From the NCBI RefSeq assembly GCF_017571495.1, contig NZ_JAGETZ010000008.1, forward strand, positions 62,001 through 126,000: 64,000 nucleotides of DNA, read 5' to 3'. Numbering within the stretch: position 1 is the first letter of the stretch; each line of letters begins with the position of its first letter. Shown here piece by piece: positions 32,419 through 41,129 of this stretch. The notes beneath the pieces are model-generated. The model was not told the DNA's origin. It did not search any database and worked only from the letters and a program-made list of their open reading frames with translations. Source of the stretch: Hymenobacter negativus. Lineage in GTDB: Bacteria > Bacteroidota > Bacteroidia > Cytophagales > Hymenobacteraceae. The translations under genes and the position numbers were made by a program.

Positions 32419-33915
32419 TTATCGCTCCAGCTTGAACCCTGGTTCGCGGGCGGGAGCGGCGGTGCGGTTGGCTACGGCCCAGCCGGTGAGGTATATCCAG
32501 GTAGTCATGCGGGTTAGCTTGGCGTAGTCGATGGTTTTGGGCTCGTCACGGGGCGTGTGGTAGTCGGGGTGGAGCAGGGAAGTGTACATCACGGCCGGGA
32601 TGCCCAGGCGGGCGTAAGGCAGGTGGTCGGAGCGGAAATACCAGCGCTCGGGGTGCGTAGGCTTGTCCCACTCAGTATCGAGCTTGAATTTTGGCCCCGC
32701 CTGGTTGGCTGCCAGGGCTGTCTTCACCAAATCGGAAGAGTTGAGGTGAGGCGGCGTCGAACCTATCAGTGCGGCGCTGTCGGCAGCGTTGCGGCCCATC
32801 ATCTCAGCGTTGAGCACGGCCACAATACTGGCTTGGGGCACCGTGGGATTGGCTGAGAAGTAGCGCGAGCCCAGCAGGCCTCGCTCCTCAGCCCCGTGGT
32901 ACACAAACAGCGCCGAGCGCCGGGCTGGCTGCTGCCGAAAAGCCCGCATGATGGCCAGCAGCGCGGCGCAGCCGGTGGCGTTGTCGTCGGCCCCGTTATA
33001 GATGGAATCGCCGGCTACGGGCGCGCGCACGCCATCGTGGTCCTGGTGGGTGCTGAAGAGAACGTACTGCTTTTTCAGCTCCGCATCGGTGCCGGGCTGC
33101 CGGGCCACAACGTTGACGGAAGGGTAGAGGAAGCTCTCCGTCCGCAGGTCGATGCTGACTTGCTGACCGGCCTGTTGCACCCAGTCCTTGGCCGTTTCGG
33201 GGAGCAGAATGGTGGGCGGCGTGCTCACCGGTTGGGTGGCAGCATCGCCGGGCAGGCCGTAGCGGCCCCGTTCGTAGGTGTGGCCCCAGTGCTCGTAAAT
33301 GGCCTGCGCTCGCGCATCGGCCACAAACACCACGGCCACCGCACCCGCCTTCAGCAGCTCAGCCGACTTATCAGTCATCACCTGTCGCAGGTAGTAGCGG
33401 AAGCTCGATTCGGCCGGCGGCGTGCCCGAAAACAGCAGCGCCACCGCCTTGCCTTTCACATCGACCTTGGCCAGCTCGGCCGCCGTGCCCGTGCCCACGT
33501 ACAGCAGCGGCGCCGTAATGGCGTAGGTAGTGGGCGCAATCACCAGCGCATCCTCGTGCAGCTTTAGCTGGTGCGTACCGATGCTGAGCCGGCTGGCCTT
33601 CGTCAGCCGCGTGCGCTGCAAGTGGAACCATTGGAAGTAGGTCCCATCGTCGCCGGCCGGCAGTAGGCCAATGGCCCGAATCTGCTCGGCTAGCCAGGCC
33701 GAGGCCTTCAGTTCATCGAGCGTACCGCCCTCGCGGCCCCGAAAATGGTCGCCGGCCAGAGCATACAAGTCGCGCTTAATATCGGTTTCCCGGATGGCGC
33801 TTTCGGCGTTGGCGGACTTGGGAGCGGGCTTCTTTTGGGCTGATGCGGCTAGTGGCGCGGTCAGCGTAAGGGTGGCAAGCAGCCGGAAGCCCAGGTTGCG
33901 AAGGGTAGTTTGCAT
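32419..33915 (-). CDS. M28 family exported aminopeptidase
   Basis: A 498-aa protein; the ATG at 33915 gives a signal peptide (MQTTLRNLGFRLLATLTLTAPLAASA). It has a helical N-terminal part with DHFRGREGGTLDELKASAWLAEQI, an inserted PA domain (LLYVGTGTAAELAKVDVKGKAVALLF), then the M28 zinc site: STHQDHDG, SIYNGADDNATGCAALLAIM and FVYHGAEERGLLGSRYF, followed by NAEMMGRNAAD. All metal motifs are in place. Upstream residues in the longer frame overlap the S9 gene and are unlikely. The S9 gene ends 50 bases upstream, so the two are probably one transcript. Confidence 0.92.
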   Translation of the reverse strand: MQTTLRNLGFRLLATLTLTAPLAASAQKKPAPKSANAESAIRETDIKRDLYALAGDHFRGREGGTLDELKASAWLAEQIRAIGLLPAGDDGTYFQWFHLQRTRLTKASRLSIGTHQLKLHEDALVIAPTTYAITAPLLYVGTGTAAELAKVDVKGKAVALLFSGTPPAESSFRYYLRQVMTDKSAELLKAGAVAVVFVADARAQAIYEHWGHTYERGRYGLPGDAATQPVSTPPTILLPETAKDWVQQAGQQVSIDLRTESFLYPSVNVVARQPGTDAELKKQYVLFSTHQDHDGVRAPVAGDSIYNGADDNATGCAALLAIMRAFRQQPARRSALFVYHGAEERGLLGSRYFSANPTVPQASIVAVLNAEMMGRNAADSAALIGSTPPHLNSSDLVKTALAANQAGPKFKLDTEWDKPTHPERWYFRSDHLPYARLGIPAVMYTSLLHPDYHTPRDEPKTIDYAKLTRMTTWIYLTGWAVANRTAAPAREPGFKLER

Positions 33916-33965
33916 AAAGGAGAAAGTATGGTAGCCGTAATTTGTTTGTCGTGAAAATTTGGGCC

Positions 33966-36002
33966 TTAACGCGGCCCATCCGATGCAGCATTTTGCAAAT
34001 ACTGGTCGAGCCATTCTACCCACAGCCGGTTCCATTCGGCGCTGCGCACTGGGTCAGAGGGGACGTGGGCAGAGATGGGGAAGGCCACGAAACGGACGGG
34101 TACGCGGTGGTCTTCCAGGGCGTGGTAAAGCTTGTAGGCATTGGCGATGGGCACGCGGTAGTCGCCCACGTTGTGCAGAATGAGCGTGGGCGTGCGCCAG
34201 CGCCCGGCCCTTGAAATGGGCGACTGCGCCCGGTAGCTGGCCAGGTTTTCGGCGCTGAGCCAGGGCGAGGGTCCGTAATGCACTGCATTGGCTACGTTGT
34301 TGTCGCTCAGGTTGTAGCTGTCCAGCAAATCAACCACCGAGGCGGCGGCCACAGCGCAACGCCAGCGTCGGGGCTCGCCCATCAGCCAGGCCGTCATCAA
34401 CCCGCCGTAGCTGGCGCCCGACAGCGCCATGCGGCTCGTGTCGACCCAGCCGCGCTGTTCCAGCGCCCGGATGCCAGCCAGTACATCGCGCCCCGGCCCG
34501 GCTCCCGCATCGTTCCGAATAGCGCGCTGAAAGGCGTAGCCCAGGTTGTCGCTGCCCCGGTAGTTAGGCTGAAACACCACGTAGCCCCGCGCTGCCACCG
34601 CCTGTCCCAGCCCGTAAAACGCCACCCGCGAGGCATTCGACGGGCCGCCGTGCATCATCAGCACCAACGGGTATTTTTTGGCGGGGTCGAAATCAGGCGG
34701 GTAAGTGAGGATGCCATTGGGGCGCAGCTCATCGGAGGTCCACTCCAGGGCTTCCAAGCGGCCCAGGGCCAGCGCTGCAGTTTCGTGGTTGAAATCGGTG
34801 AGGCGGCGCGGGGCAGCCGTGGGCGACGCCAGGTAGTACAGCTCGGCCGGGCGCCCCGGCTCGTTGGCCGTCAGGGCCACGGAGTTGCGCCGGCTAATTG
34901 ACATCTCCACCCAGTAATTCCCATTGGGCGATACCGCGCCCAGCGGCAGCTTACGGGCCTTGCCACTCAGCGGCTGCTGCCAGATGGACACGCCCGCTCC
35001 GTCGTTGCCGCCCACGAAAAGACTTTTGCTATCGGGGCTCCACACTGCCCGTTGCAAGTTGCGGTCGATGGGCCGGGTGAGCGGGCGTGGCGCACCGCCA
35101 TTAGCCGGAATCACCTGGAATTCCAGTCCCTCAAAAAAGGCCGTATCGCGTGGCGTCTGGTAGCTAATCCAGCGGCCATCGGGCGAAAATGCGGGCAGCT
35201 CAATTTGGCGGGGCGGCCCGCTCAGCATCCGGATGGTACCGGTGGCCACCTCCACAGTGCAGAGGCTGCTGGCTGGGTCGCCGGCCTGGGGCGTGGCGCG
35301 CCGCGTGAACACCAGCGTGCGGCTATCCGGCGCCCAGTCAAAGGGCTCGGAAGAGTCGTCGGGCAGGCTCCAGGTACCACTGGTGAGGCGGCGGGCAGGC
35401 TGGTTGCCACTGGCATCGGCCAGCCAGAGGTGGTCGGGAGCGGGGGAGGCGGTGAGCGTGGCGCTGCCGTCACCTACCTCGAAACTGTCGTTGCCGCGCT
35501 CAATTTCGGCTTTGTTGGCGGGCTCGTCGGCAGCAGTGTAGGCGAGCGTCCTGCCATCAGGGCTCCAGCGGAAATGCTGTACGTTGGTAGGTCCAGCGGT
35601 TACCTGGCGGGCTTCAGCGGTGCCGGTAGGAGCCTGGATAAAAAGCTGCGTATGCGCGTCTTTGCCCGCGCCCGTGCGAGCCAGGAAGGCCACCCGGTCG
35701 CCGGTGGGCGACCAGCGCGGCTGCTTCACGGTGGGCCGGCCGGCTACCAATACGCGCTGTTGGCCGCTGGTAGTTTCCACCATTACTACTTCGGCCTCAT
35801 GGCGGTTAGCAGTTAGGTTGGGGCGCGAAACCACGATGAGAACCTGCCGGCCATCGGGTGAAAGCTGCGGGTCGGTTACGCTCACAACTTTGCCAATGTC
35901 GGCCAACTCGAAGCGGCGCTGGGCGCAGGCCGCGTTGGGCAACAGCAGCTCGATAAACTGCAGCAAGGCTGCGGACCAGAAACTGATAATCTGATTTTGC
36001 AT
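33966..36002 (-). CDS. S9 family prolyl oligopeptidase / acylaminoacyl peptidase-like, exported
   Basis: A 678-aa protein from the ATG at 36002, with an N-terminal hydrophobic leader ending NAACAQ. The first ~400 residues are a WD40-like propeller with repeated SPDGR motifs (DPQLSPDGRQVL, RWSPTGDRVAF, FRWSPDGRTLAY, AFSPDGRWISY). The alpha/beta hydrolase domain has nucleophile Ser531 in GASYGGLMTAWLMG, Asp614 in LHNVGDYRVPI and His646 in ISAHVPSDP, the complete triad. It likely cleaves short peptides in the periplasm. M28 follows directly downstream. Confidence 0.93.
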   Translation of the reverse strand: MQNQIISFWSAALLQFIELLLPNAACAQRRFELADIGKVVSVTDPQLSPDGRQVLIVVSRPNLTANRHEAEVVMVETTSGQQRVLVAGRPTVKQPRWSPTGDRVAFLARTGAGKDAHTQLFIQAPTGTAEARQVTAGPTNVQHFRWSPDGRTLAYTAADEPANKAEIERGNDSFEVGDGSATLTASPAPDHLWLADASGNQPARRLTSGTWSLPDDSSEPFDWAPDSRTLVFTRRATPQAGDPASSLCTVEVATGTIRMLSGPPRQIELPAFSPDGRWISYQTPRDTAFFEGLEFQVIPANGGAPRPLTRPIDRNLQRAVWSPDSKSLFVGGNDGAGVSIWQQPLSGKARKLPLGAVSPNGNYWVEMSISRRNSVALTANEPGRPAELYYLASPTAAPRRLTDFNHETAALALGRLEALEWTSDELRPNGILTYPPDFDPAKKYPLVLMMHGGPSNASRVAFYGLGQAVAARGYVVFQPNYRGSDNLGYAFQRAIRNDAGAGPGRDVLAGIRALEQRGWVDTSRMALSGASYGGLMTAWLMGEPRRWRCAVAAASVVDLLDSYNLSDNNVANAVHYGPSPWLSAENLASYRAQSPISRAGRWRTPTLILHNVGDYRVPIANAYKLYHALEDHRVPVRFVAFPISAHVPSDPVRSAEWNRLWVEWLDQYLQNAASDGPR

Positions 36003-36068
36003 GGCAGAAGGTAAGGAATACGGGTTACTCCTTAGTGCATGATGCTTTGGTGGCTTCTGAGCAGTTGC

Positions 36069-36099
36069 AAAAAAAGAGAGCCCCGCAAACGGGGCTCTC
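36069..36099 (-). terminator. Intrinsic terminator of the M3 gene
   Basis: GAGAGCCCCG at 36076-36085 pairs with CGGGGCTCTC at 36090-36099 over CAAA; read leftward it is followed by an eight-T run. It separates the M3 transcript from the S9 gene. Confidence 0.92.
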
Positions 36100-36126
36100 C
36101 TGCAATGAATATTATCCGATGAGCGA

Positions 36127-38385
36127 CTACTTTTTCCGCCGCACAGGCTGCTTCGGTGGCACATCAATGGGCTTACCGGGGCCCAGCTTGCCGCCGGGTT
36201 TAGCAGCCGTCATCGGGAAGTTGCGCTGCTTCATTAGCGCATCAATCTTCGGGTCGCGACCCCGGAAGGCGCGGTAGCCCGCGGCCGGGTCCACGGTGTT
36301 GCCCACCGTGAACACGTTTTGGCGCAGGCGGGCAGCCACGGCTTTGTCGTAAGGCCCGCCGGCCTCGGTGAAGGCGCTGGAGGCATCGGCCGCCAGCACC
36401 ACCGACCACAGGTAGGAATAGTAGCCCGCCGAGTACCCATCGGAGGAAAAAACGTGGCCGAACTGCGGCGTGCGGTGACGCATCACCAGCTCGCTGGGCA
36501 TGCCCATTTGGGCTAGGGTTTCGCGCTCAAACTTGTCGGGGTCAATTTTCTGGCTGCCGGCCAGGTGTAGCTTCATGTCAATCAGCGCGCTGGCCAGGAA
36601 TTCTACCGTGGCGAAGCCTTCGTTGAAGCTGCTGGCCTTGTCGATGCGGTCGACCAACGCCTGCGGAATGGGCTTGCCCGTTTGGTAATGCAGGGCGAAG
36701 CGGCTGAGAACTTGCGGCGTCGGTAGCCAGTTTTCGAGCAACTGCGAGGGGAATTCCACATAGTCGCGCACCACGTTGGTGCCCGAAAGGGTGGGGTAGG
36801 TTACGTTGCTCGACAGCCCGTGCAGGGCGTGGCCGAACTCGTGAAACAGCGTGGTGGCGTCGGTCCAGGAGATGAGCACGGGCTCGCCGTCCTTGCCTTT
36901 CACGAAGTTCGAGTTGTTCGACACAATGGTGGTGACGTTTTTACCATCGATGCGCTGCTGGTCGCGGTAGGCATTCATCCAGGCGCCGGAGCGTTTGCCG
37001 GGCCGGGCGTAGGGGTCGAAATACCAGAGGCCCACCTGCTTGCCATTAGTTTTGTCGTTCACCTGCCACACCTTCACGTCGGGGTGGTACACGGGCACAT
37101 CGGTCACGGGCACGAAGGCGAAGTTGAATAACTCGCCGGCCACCCAGAACATGCCCTCGCGCATCTTGTCGAGCTGCAGGTACTGCTTTACCTCGTTTTG
37201 GTCGAGGTCGTAGCGGGCCTTGCGCACCTTCTCGGCGTAGTAGCGGTAGTCCCAGGGCTCGATTTTGAAGCTGGCGGGGGCGCCTTCTTTCAGGGCCAGG
37301 GCCTGCATGTCGGCCACTTCCTCGTGCACGCGGGCCACGGCGGGCTTCCAAACCTGTTCCATGAGCTGCATGGCGTCTTCGGGCGTCTTGGCCATGGTGT
37401 TGTCGAGGCGCAGGTGGGCGTGGGTGGCGTAACCCAGCAGCTTGGCCCGCTCGGCCCGCAGCTGCAAAATCTGGGTGATGAGGGCGTTGTTGTCGTGGGC
37501 ACCGCCGTTATCGCCCCGGTTGGTGAACATGCGCCAGGCCTTTTCGCGCAGCTGGCGCTGGTCCGAGTACGTCAGGAACGGGTCGATGCTGGACCGGGTG
37601 TTGGTGATGACGCCCGCCGCCGCAATCTTGCGCGTGCCCGCCGTGGTTTTGGCCGCGTCGCGCAGCGAGGCCGGCAGCCCGCCCAGGTCCTTATCGGTTT
37701 TCAGCACCAGCACCGAGTCCGATTCATCGGCCAGCACGTTCTGCGAAAACTTGGTGAACAGTCCCGCCAGCTGCTGGTTTATTTGCGAGAGTCGCGCCTT
37801 GGCCGTGGCATCCAGCTTTGCCCCAGCACGCACAAACTGTTTATAATCAACTTCCACCAAGCGCTGCTGCTCCGGGGTGAGCTTCTTAATTTCGGGTGCT
37901 TTATACACCGCTTCGATGCGCTTAAACAGCGCCGCGTTCTGCGTAATCTGGTCGCTGAAAGCTGCCAGCTTGGGCGCCATTTCCGTCTCGATGGCGCTGA
38001 ACGTGTCATCATTTAGCGTGCTACTCCAGATATCGTACACCGTATTCACGCGGATGAGCGTCTGGCCGCTGCGCTCCAGTGCCACAATGGTATTCTCGAA
38101 CGTGGGCGCCGCCGGGTTGTTGGCAATGGCATTGATTTCGGCCAGATTCTCAGCCATTGCCGCTTCCAGCGCCGGCTTAAAATCGGCCACTTTCACCTTG
38201 TCGAACGCGGGCACACCGCCGTGGGGGCCGCCCCAGGGCGCGAGCAGCGGTTGACTGGCGCTGGTGGCTACCGTGATGGTAGGAGCAGTGGATTGGGCCA
38301 TTGCGGGAGGGGAAAGTACGGTGAACGTCAGTCCGAGGGCAGCCAGGAAACCGGTCAAACGTTGGTGGGGGAGGAGAGGCAGCAT
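36127..38385 (-). CDS. M3 family metallopeptidase (peptidyl-dipeptidase Dcp-like), exported
   Basis: A 752-aa protein from the ATG at 38385 with a signal peptide (LTGFLAALGLTFTVLSPPAMAQ). Family features start with LLAPWGGPHGGVPAFDKVKVADFKPALEAAM, and the zinc site is TLFHEFGHALHGLSS (His515, Glu516, His519), followed by YVEFPSQLLENWL and SFNEGFATVEFLASAL. Length is somewhat above the usual 680-700 because of the leader and a basic tail (GGKLGPGKPIDVPPKQPVRRKK). It cleaves dipeptides from the C-terminus of oligopeptides in the family. The upstream frame extension contains repeat sequence and is not real. Confidence 0.93.
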   Translation of the reverse strand: MLPLLPHQRLTGFLAALGLTFTVLSPPAMAQSTAPTITVATSASQPLLAPWGGPHGGVPAFDKVKVADFKPALEAAMAENLAEINAIANNPAAPTFENTIVALERSGQTLIRVNTVYDIWSSTLNDDTFSAIETEMAPKLAAFSDQITQNAALFKRIEAVYKAPEIKKLTPEQQRLVEVDYKQFVRAGAKLDATAKARLSQINQQLAGLFTKFSQNVLADESDSVLVLKTDKDLGGLPASLRDAAKTTAGTRKIAAAGVITNTRSSIDPFLTYSDQRQLREKAWRMFTNRGDNGGAHDNNALITQILQLRAERAKLLGYATHAHLRLDNTMAKTPEDAMQLMEQVWKPAVARVHEEVADMQALALKEGAPASFKIEPWDYRYYAEKVRKARYDLDQNEVKQYLQLDKMREGMFWVAGELFNFAFVPVTDVPVYHPDVKVWQVNDKTNGKQVGLWYFDPYARPGKRSGAWMNAYRDQQRIDGKNVTTIVSNNSNFVKGKDGEPVLISWTDATTLFHEFGHALHGLSSNVTYPTLSGTNVVRDYVEFPSQLLENWLPTPQVLSRFALHYQTGKPIPQALVDRIDKASSFNEGFATVEFLASALIDMKLHLAGSQKIDPDKFERETLAQMGMPSELVMRHRTPQFGHVFSSDGYSAGYYSYLWSVVLAADASSAFTEAGGPYDKAVAARLRQNVFTVGNTVDPAAGYRAFRGRDPKIDALMKQRNFPMTAAKPGGKLGPGKPIDVPPKQPVRRKK

Positions 38386-38430
38386 AGAAGATTTTAGCAG
38401 GGTGTTGGCAAGATGAACAAAAGCATTTCT

Positions 38431-38528
38431 GTCATCCTGAGCGTAGCGAAGGACCTTATCACCGATGAGTAATTTGCAGTAAACCACTGCGCAAACGTGA
38501 TAAGGTCCTTCGCTGCGCTCAGGATGAC
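38431..38528. repeat. Inverted-repeat element, 32-bp arms (CCTGAGC...GGACCTTATCAC family)
   Basis: Arms 38431-38462 and 38497-38528 are complementary with one mismatch, around a 34-base centre. It sits between DUF885 copy 2 and M3. A second member is at 48648-48757. Confidence 0.92.
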
Positions 38529-38546
38529 AACCCTTTAGGAGAAGTA

Positions 38547-40358
38547 TTATTGCTTGGCTGCCCAGGCGTCCATCTTGGTTTCGAGCACGCCCAGCGGCAT
38601 CACGCCGTCTTTCAGCAGTTCGTCGTGAAAGTTGCTGAGGGAGAACTTGCTGCCGAGCTGCTTGGTGTACTTGGCGCGCAACTCCTGAATCTTAAGCTGG
38701 CCGATTTTGTAGGCCAACGCCTGACCCGGAATGGCCATGTAGCGCTCGATGGCCGCCGTGTCGTTCTCCTTGTTGTCGGGCGTGTTATCGAGCATGTAGT
38801 CAATGGCTTGCTCGCGGGTCATCTGGCCGGTGTGCAGGCCGGTATCCACCACCAGGCGCACGGCGCGCAGCATCTCGTCGCTTAGCGCGCCGATGTACTG
38901 GTAGGGGTCGTTGTAGAGGCCCAGCTCTTTGCCCAGGCTTTCGCAGTAGAGGGCCCAGCCTTCGGTCATGGCGCCGTAGCCAGCAAACTGCCGGAACTTG
39001 GGCAAGCTGGTATTTTCCTGCTGCAAGGAAATCTGGTAGTGGTGGCCCGGAATGGCCTCGTGCAGAAACAGCGACTCCATGCCCTGCGTCACGTTGTACT
39101 CGGCGGGCTTGGGAATGGGCACGTAGAAAATGCCCGGCCGCGTGCCATCTGGCGAACCCTGGTTGTACTCCGCCGACGCCGATGCTTCGCGGAATTTCTC
39201 CGTTTCGCGGATTTCAAACGGGGTTTTGGGCGTGCGCCCGAACATCTTTTTCAGGTTCGGGTCGATGGTTGCCTGAATCTTGCGGAAGCCCGCCAGCACT
39301 TCCTCGGCCGTTTTGAAGGGCATGGCCTTGGGGTCAGTTTTCAGGCTTTCGAAGAACTGCCGCAAAGTGCCCTTAAAGCCCAATTGAATTTTCATGCGCT
39401 CCATCTCGGCGCGCAGGCGGGCCACTTCGCGCAGGCCCAAAGCGTGGATTTCGGCCGGCGTCTTCTCCGTAGTGGTCCAGTAGCTGGCGTAGTAGCGGTA
39501 GATTTCCGGCCCGCCCGGTACGGCATTGATGCCGCTGGTGGCGCGGGACTTGGGCAGGTATTCGTTGGCCAGAAAGTCGCCCAGCTTCTTATAAGTCGGT
39601 ACCACCTCGGTCAAAATTGCCTTCTTGTAGTCCGCGGTGAGGCGCTGCTTATCGGCGTCGGAAAAGTCCTTGGGGAAGCTGTTGATAGGGCCGTAGAACA
39701 GCGACTTGGTGGGGTCCGTTACCTGCATGTCGGCGGCGCGCATCTGCGGCAGCATCTTTACCACCAAGGCTTTGGGGAGCACCACGCCCGCCTTCATGCC
39801 ACGCCGGAAGTTGCCAATGGCCGAGTCGGCCCATACCGAAAAGCCGCGCACCCGGCCCAGCCAGTTGTCGTAGTCCTTCACCGTTTTAAACGGCTGATTG
39901 CCCTGCCCCGAGCCGTACTGGCCCATGCTAATGGGCAACCCCCAGAACTGCTGAAACGGAATCATCCACGTGTTCAACTTCAGGCCCGCCACCCGCTGCT
40001 TGAGGTCATACTGAAAGATATCGTAGCTGATTTTGTCGTTCTCATCCAGCTGGGCGCGGTCGAACTTGCCCAACTGCGTCAAGTAGTCCTGGTAAAAAGT
40101 GCTCAGCGTATCCCGGAAAGCCTGGGTCTGGTCGTTGGGCAGCAGGTTGTTGTAGCGGTTGTCGCCCTGGGCCGTGGCCGACAGCGGGTCGAGGCGCGAC
40201 TGCTGCTCCCAGAAGCTGGCAAACAGGCCGTTGAGGCCCTTAGTGGTATCGGCGGCCGCGCCGTTGGCGCTGGTGCTGGCCGTTTCGGAGGTTTTGGTCT
40301 GGTTGCAGGCCGAAGTGAGGGCAGCGGCAACGAGGCCGGCCAAAGCAATTTTCTTCAT
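38547..40358 (-). CDS. DUF885 family lipoprotein (copy 2)
   Basis: A 603-aa paralogue of the 30349-32142 product, with similar regions such as SATAQGDNRYNNLLPNDQT, HEAIPGHHYQISLQ (His433) and GWALYCESLGKELGLYNDP. It differs in export: a lipobox (LVAAALTSAC, Cys18) makes it a lipoprotein, followed by a Ser/Thr/Ala linker. It ends VLETKMDAWAAKQ. Predicted peptidase; substrate unknown. First gene of the peptidase block on this strand. Confidence 0.88.
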   Translation of the reverse strand: MKKIALAGLVAAALTSACNQTKTSETASTSANGAAADTTKGLNGLFASFWEQQSRLDPLSATAQGDNRYNNLLPNDQTQAFRDTLSTFYQDYLTQLGKFDRAQLDENDKISYDIFQYDLKQRVAGLKLNTWMIPFQQFWGLPISMGQYGSGQGNQPFKTVKDYDNWLGRVRGFSVWADSAIGNFRRGMKAGVVLPKALVVKMLPQMRAADMQVTDPTKSLFYGPINSFPKDFSDADKQRLTADYKKAILTEVVPTYKKLGDFLANEYLPKSRATSGINAVPGGPEIYRYYASYWTTTEKTPAEIHALGLREVARLRAEMERMKIQLGFKGTLRQFFESLKTDPKAMPFKTAEEVLAGFRKIQATIDPNLKKMFGRTPKTPFEIRETEKFREASASAEYNQGSPDGTRPGIFYVPIPKPAEYNVTQGMESLFLHEAIPGHHYQISLQQENTSLPKFRQFAGYGAMTEGWALYCESLGKELGLYNDPYQYIGALSDEMLRAVRLVVDTGLHTGQMTREQAIDYMLDNTPDNKENDTAAIERYMAIPGQALAYKIGQLKIQELRAKYTKQLGSKFSLSNFHDELLKDGVMPLGVLETKMDAWAAKQ

Positions 40359-40417
40359 GAGCGAATGGGAATGTGGCGCAAGCTACGAAGCCGCTGCATG
40401 CCCATCCGCTTGGTTGG

Positions 40418-40993
40418 CTATTGTGCCGGGGTGCTCCTCGCATTCGCAGCCAGACGTGCCATGGCTAGGCGGCCCAGCTCCGGTGCAATGCGCTCGCGGG
40501 AGTAGCTTTTCACGCGGCGCGGCATGCCGATAACCAAGGTGCGGTCGGGCAACTGCACGTAAAGGTCGCCGTGGTTGTCGTCGTAGTAGGCGGCGCGGCC
40601 CAAGCCAGTTACAGGCGAAACGCTGTGCCGCAGGTCGTTGCCGGCTTCCGCAATCTGGAAAGCCGCAGCAGGCCGAAACGATACCATCACCACCGCATCG
40701 GGGCTACCGGGCTGGTCGGCTTCCACAAAGCGGCAGGCATCTCCTTGGGCCTGCTGCTGCACGGGGCGCCCGGTGAGATTGGCTACTTCGCCGGGCGTGA
40801 GCAGGCCGCAGGCTTCGGTGGGCAGCGTGGCTGTTGTGTCGGCCGACACCACGGTGGAACGGCCCGAGCCGCCACTCGACTGCTCCAGCGGCGCATTGCC
40901 CGAACAAGCCTCAAGCCCGAGGAGTAGTGCACAGCTCGCAATAAAACCTCCTGCCCGCTTCAGCGGACCAACCAAAGTGAAAATAAGGGACAT
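40418..40993 (-). CDS. Lipoprotein with DUF3558-like domain
   Basis: A 191-aa protein from the ATG at 40993. The hydrophobic leader GGFIASCALLLGLEAC ends in a lipobox Cys. The mature domain reads EACGLLTPGEVANLTGRPVQQQAQGDACRFVE, then VVMVSFRPAAAF, GLGRAAYYDDNHGDLYVQLPDRTLVIGM and a helical end. The C-x-L-L-t-x-x-E-V start with a second Cys is the pattern of DUF3558-like domains, mostly known from actinobacteria. Function unknown. An upstream in-frame region to 41095 holds the neighbouring terminator and is excluded. Confidence 0.65.
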   Translation of the reverse strand: MSLIFTLVGPLKRAGGFIASCALLLGLEACSGNAPLEQSSGGSGRSTVVSADTTATLPTEACGLLTPGEVANLTGRPVQQQAQGDACRFVEADQPGSPDAVVMVSFRPAAAFQIAEAGNDLRHSVSPVTGLGRAAYYDDNHGDLYVQLPDRTLVIGMPRRVKSYSRERIAPELGRLAMARLAANARSTPAQ

Positions 40994-41052
40994 AGAGCCA
41001 AGAGCGCGGGGCAAAAGAACCCCCGTCGTGTTCCGTTGTACGGCATTGGGCC

Positions 41053-41086
41053 AAAAAAAGCCCTGCCCCCAAAGGAAAGCAGGGCT
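41053..41086 (-). terminator. Intrinsic terminator of the T9SS gene
   Basis: AGCCCTGC at 41059-41066 pairs with GCAGGGCT at 41079-41086; leftward it runs into seven Ts. It lies 44 bases past the stop at 41130. Confidence 0.82.
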
Positions 41087-41129
41087 GAAGCGCATTCTGC
41101 CCGCGCATAATGTGGACTTTTCGCAAAAC

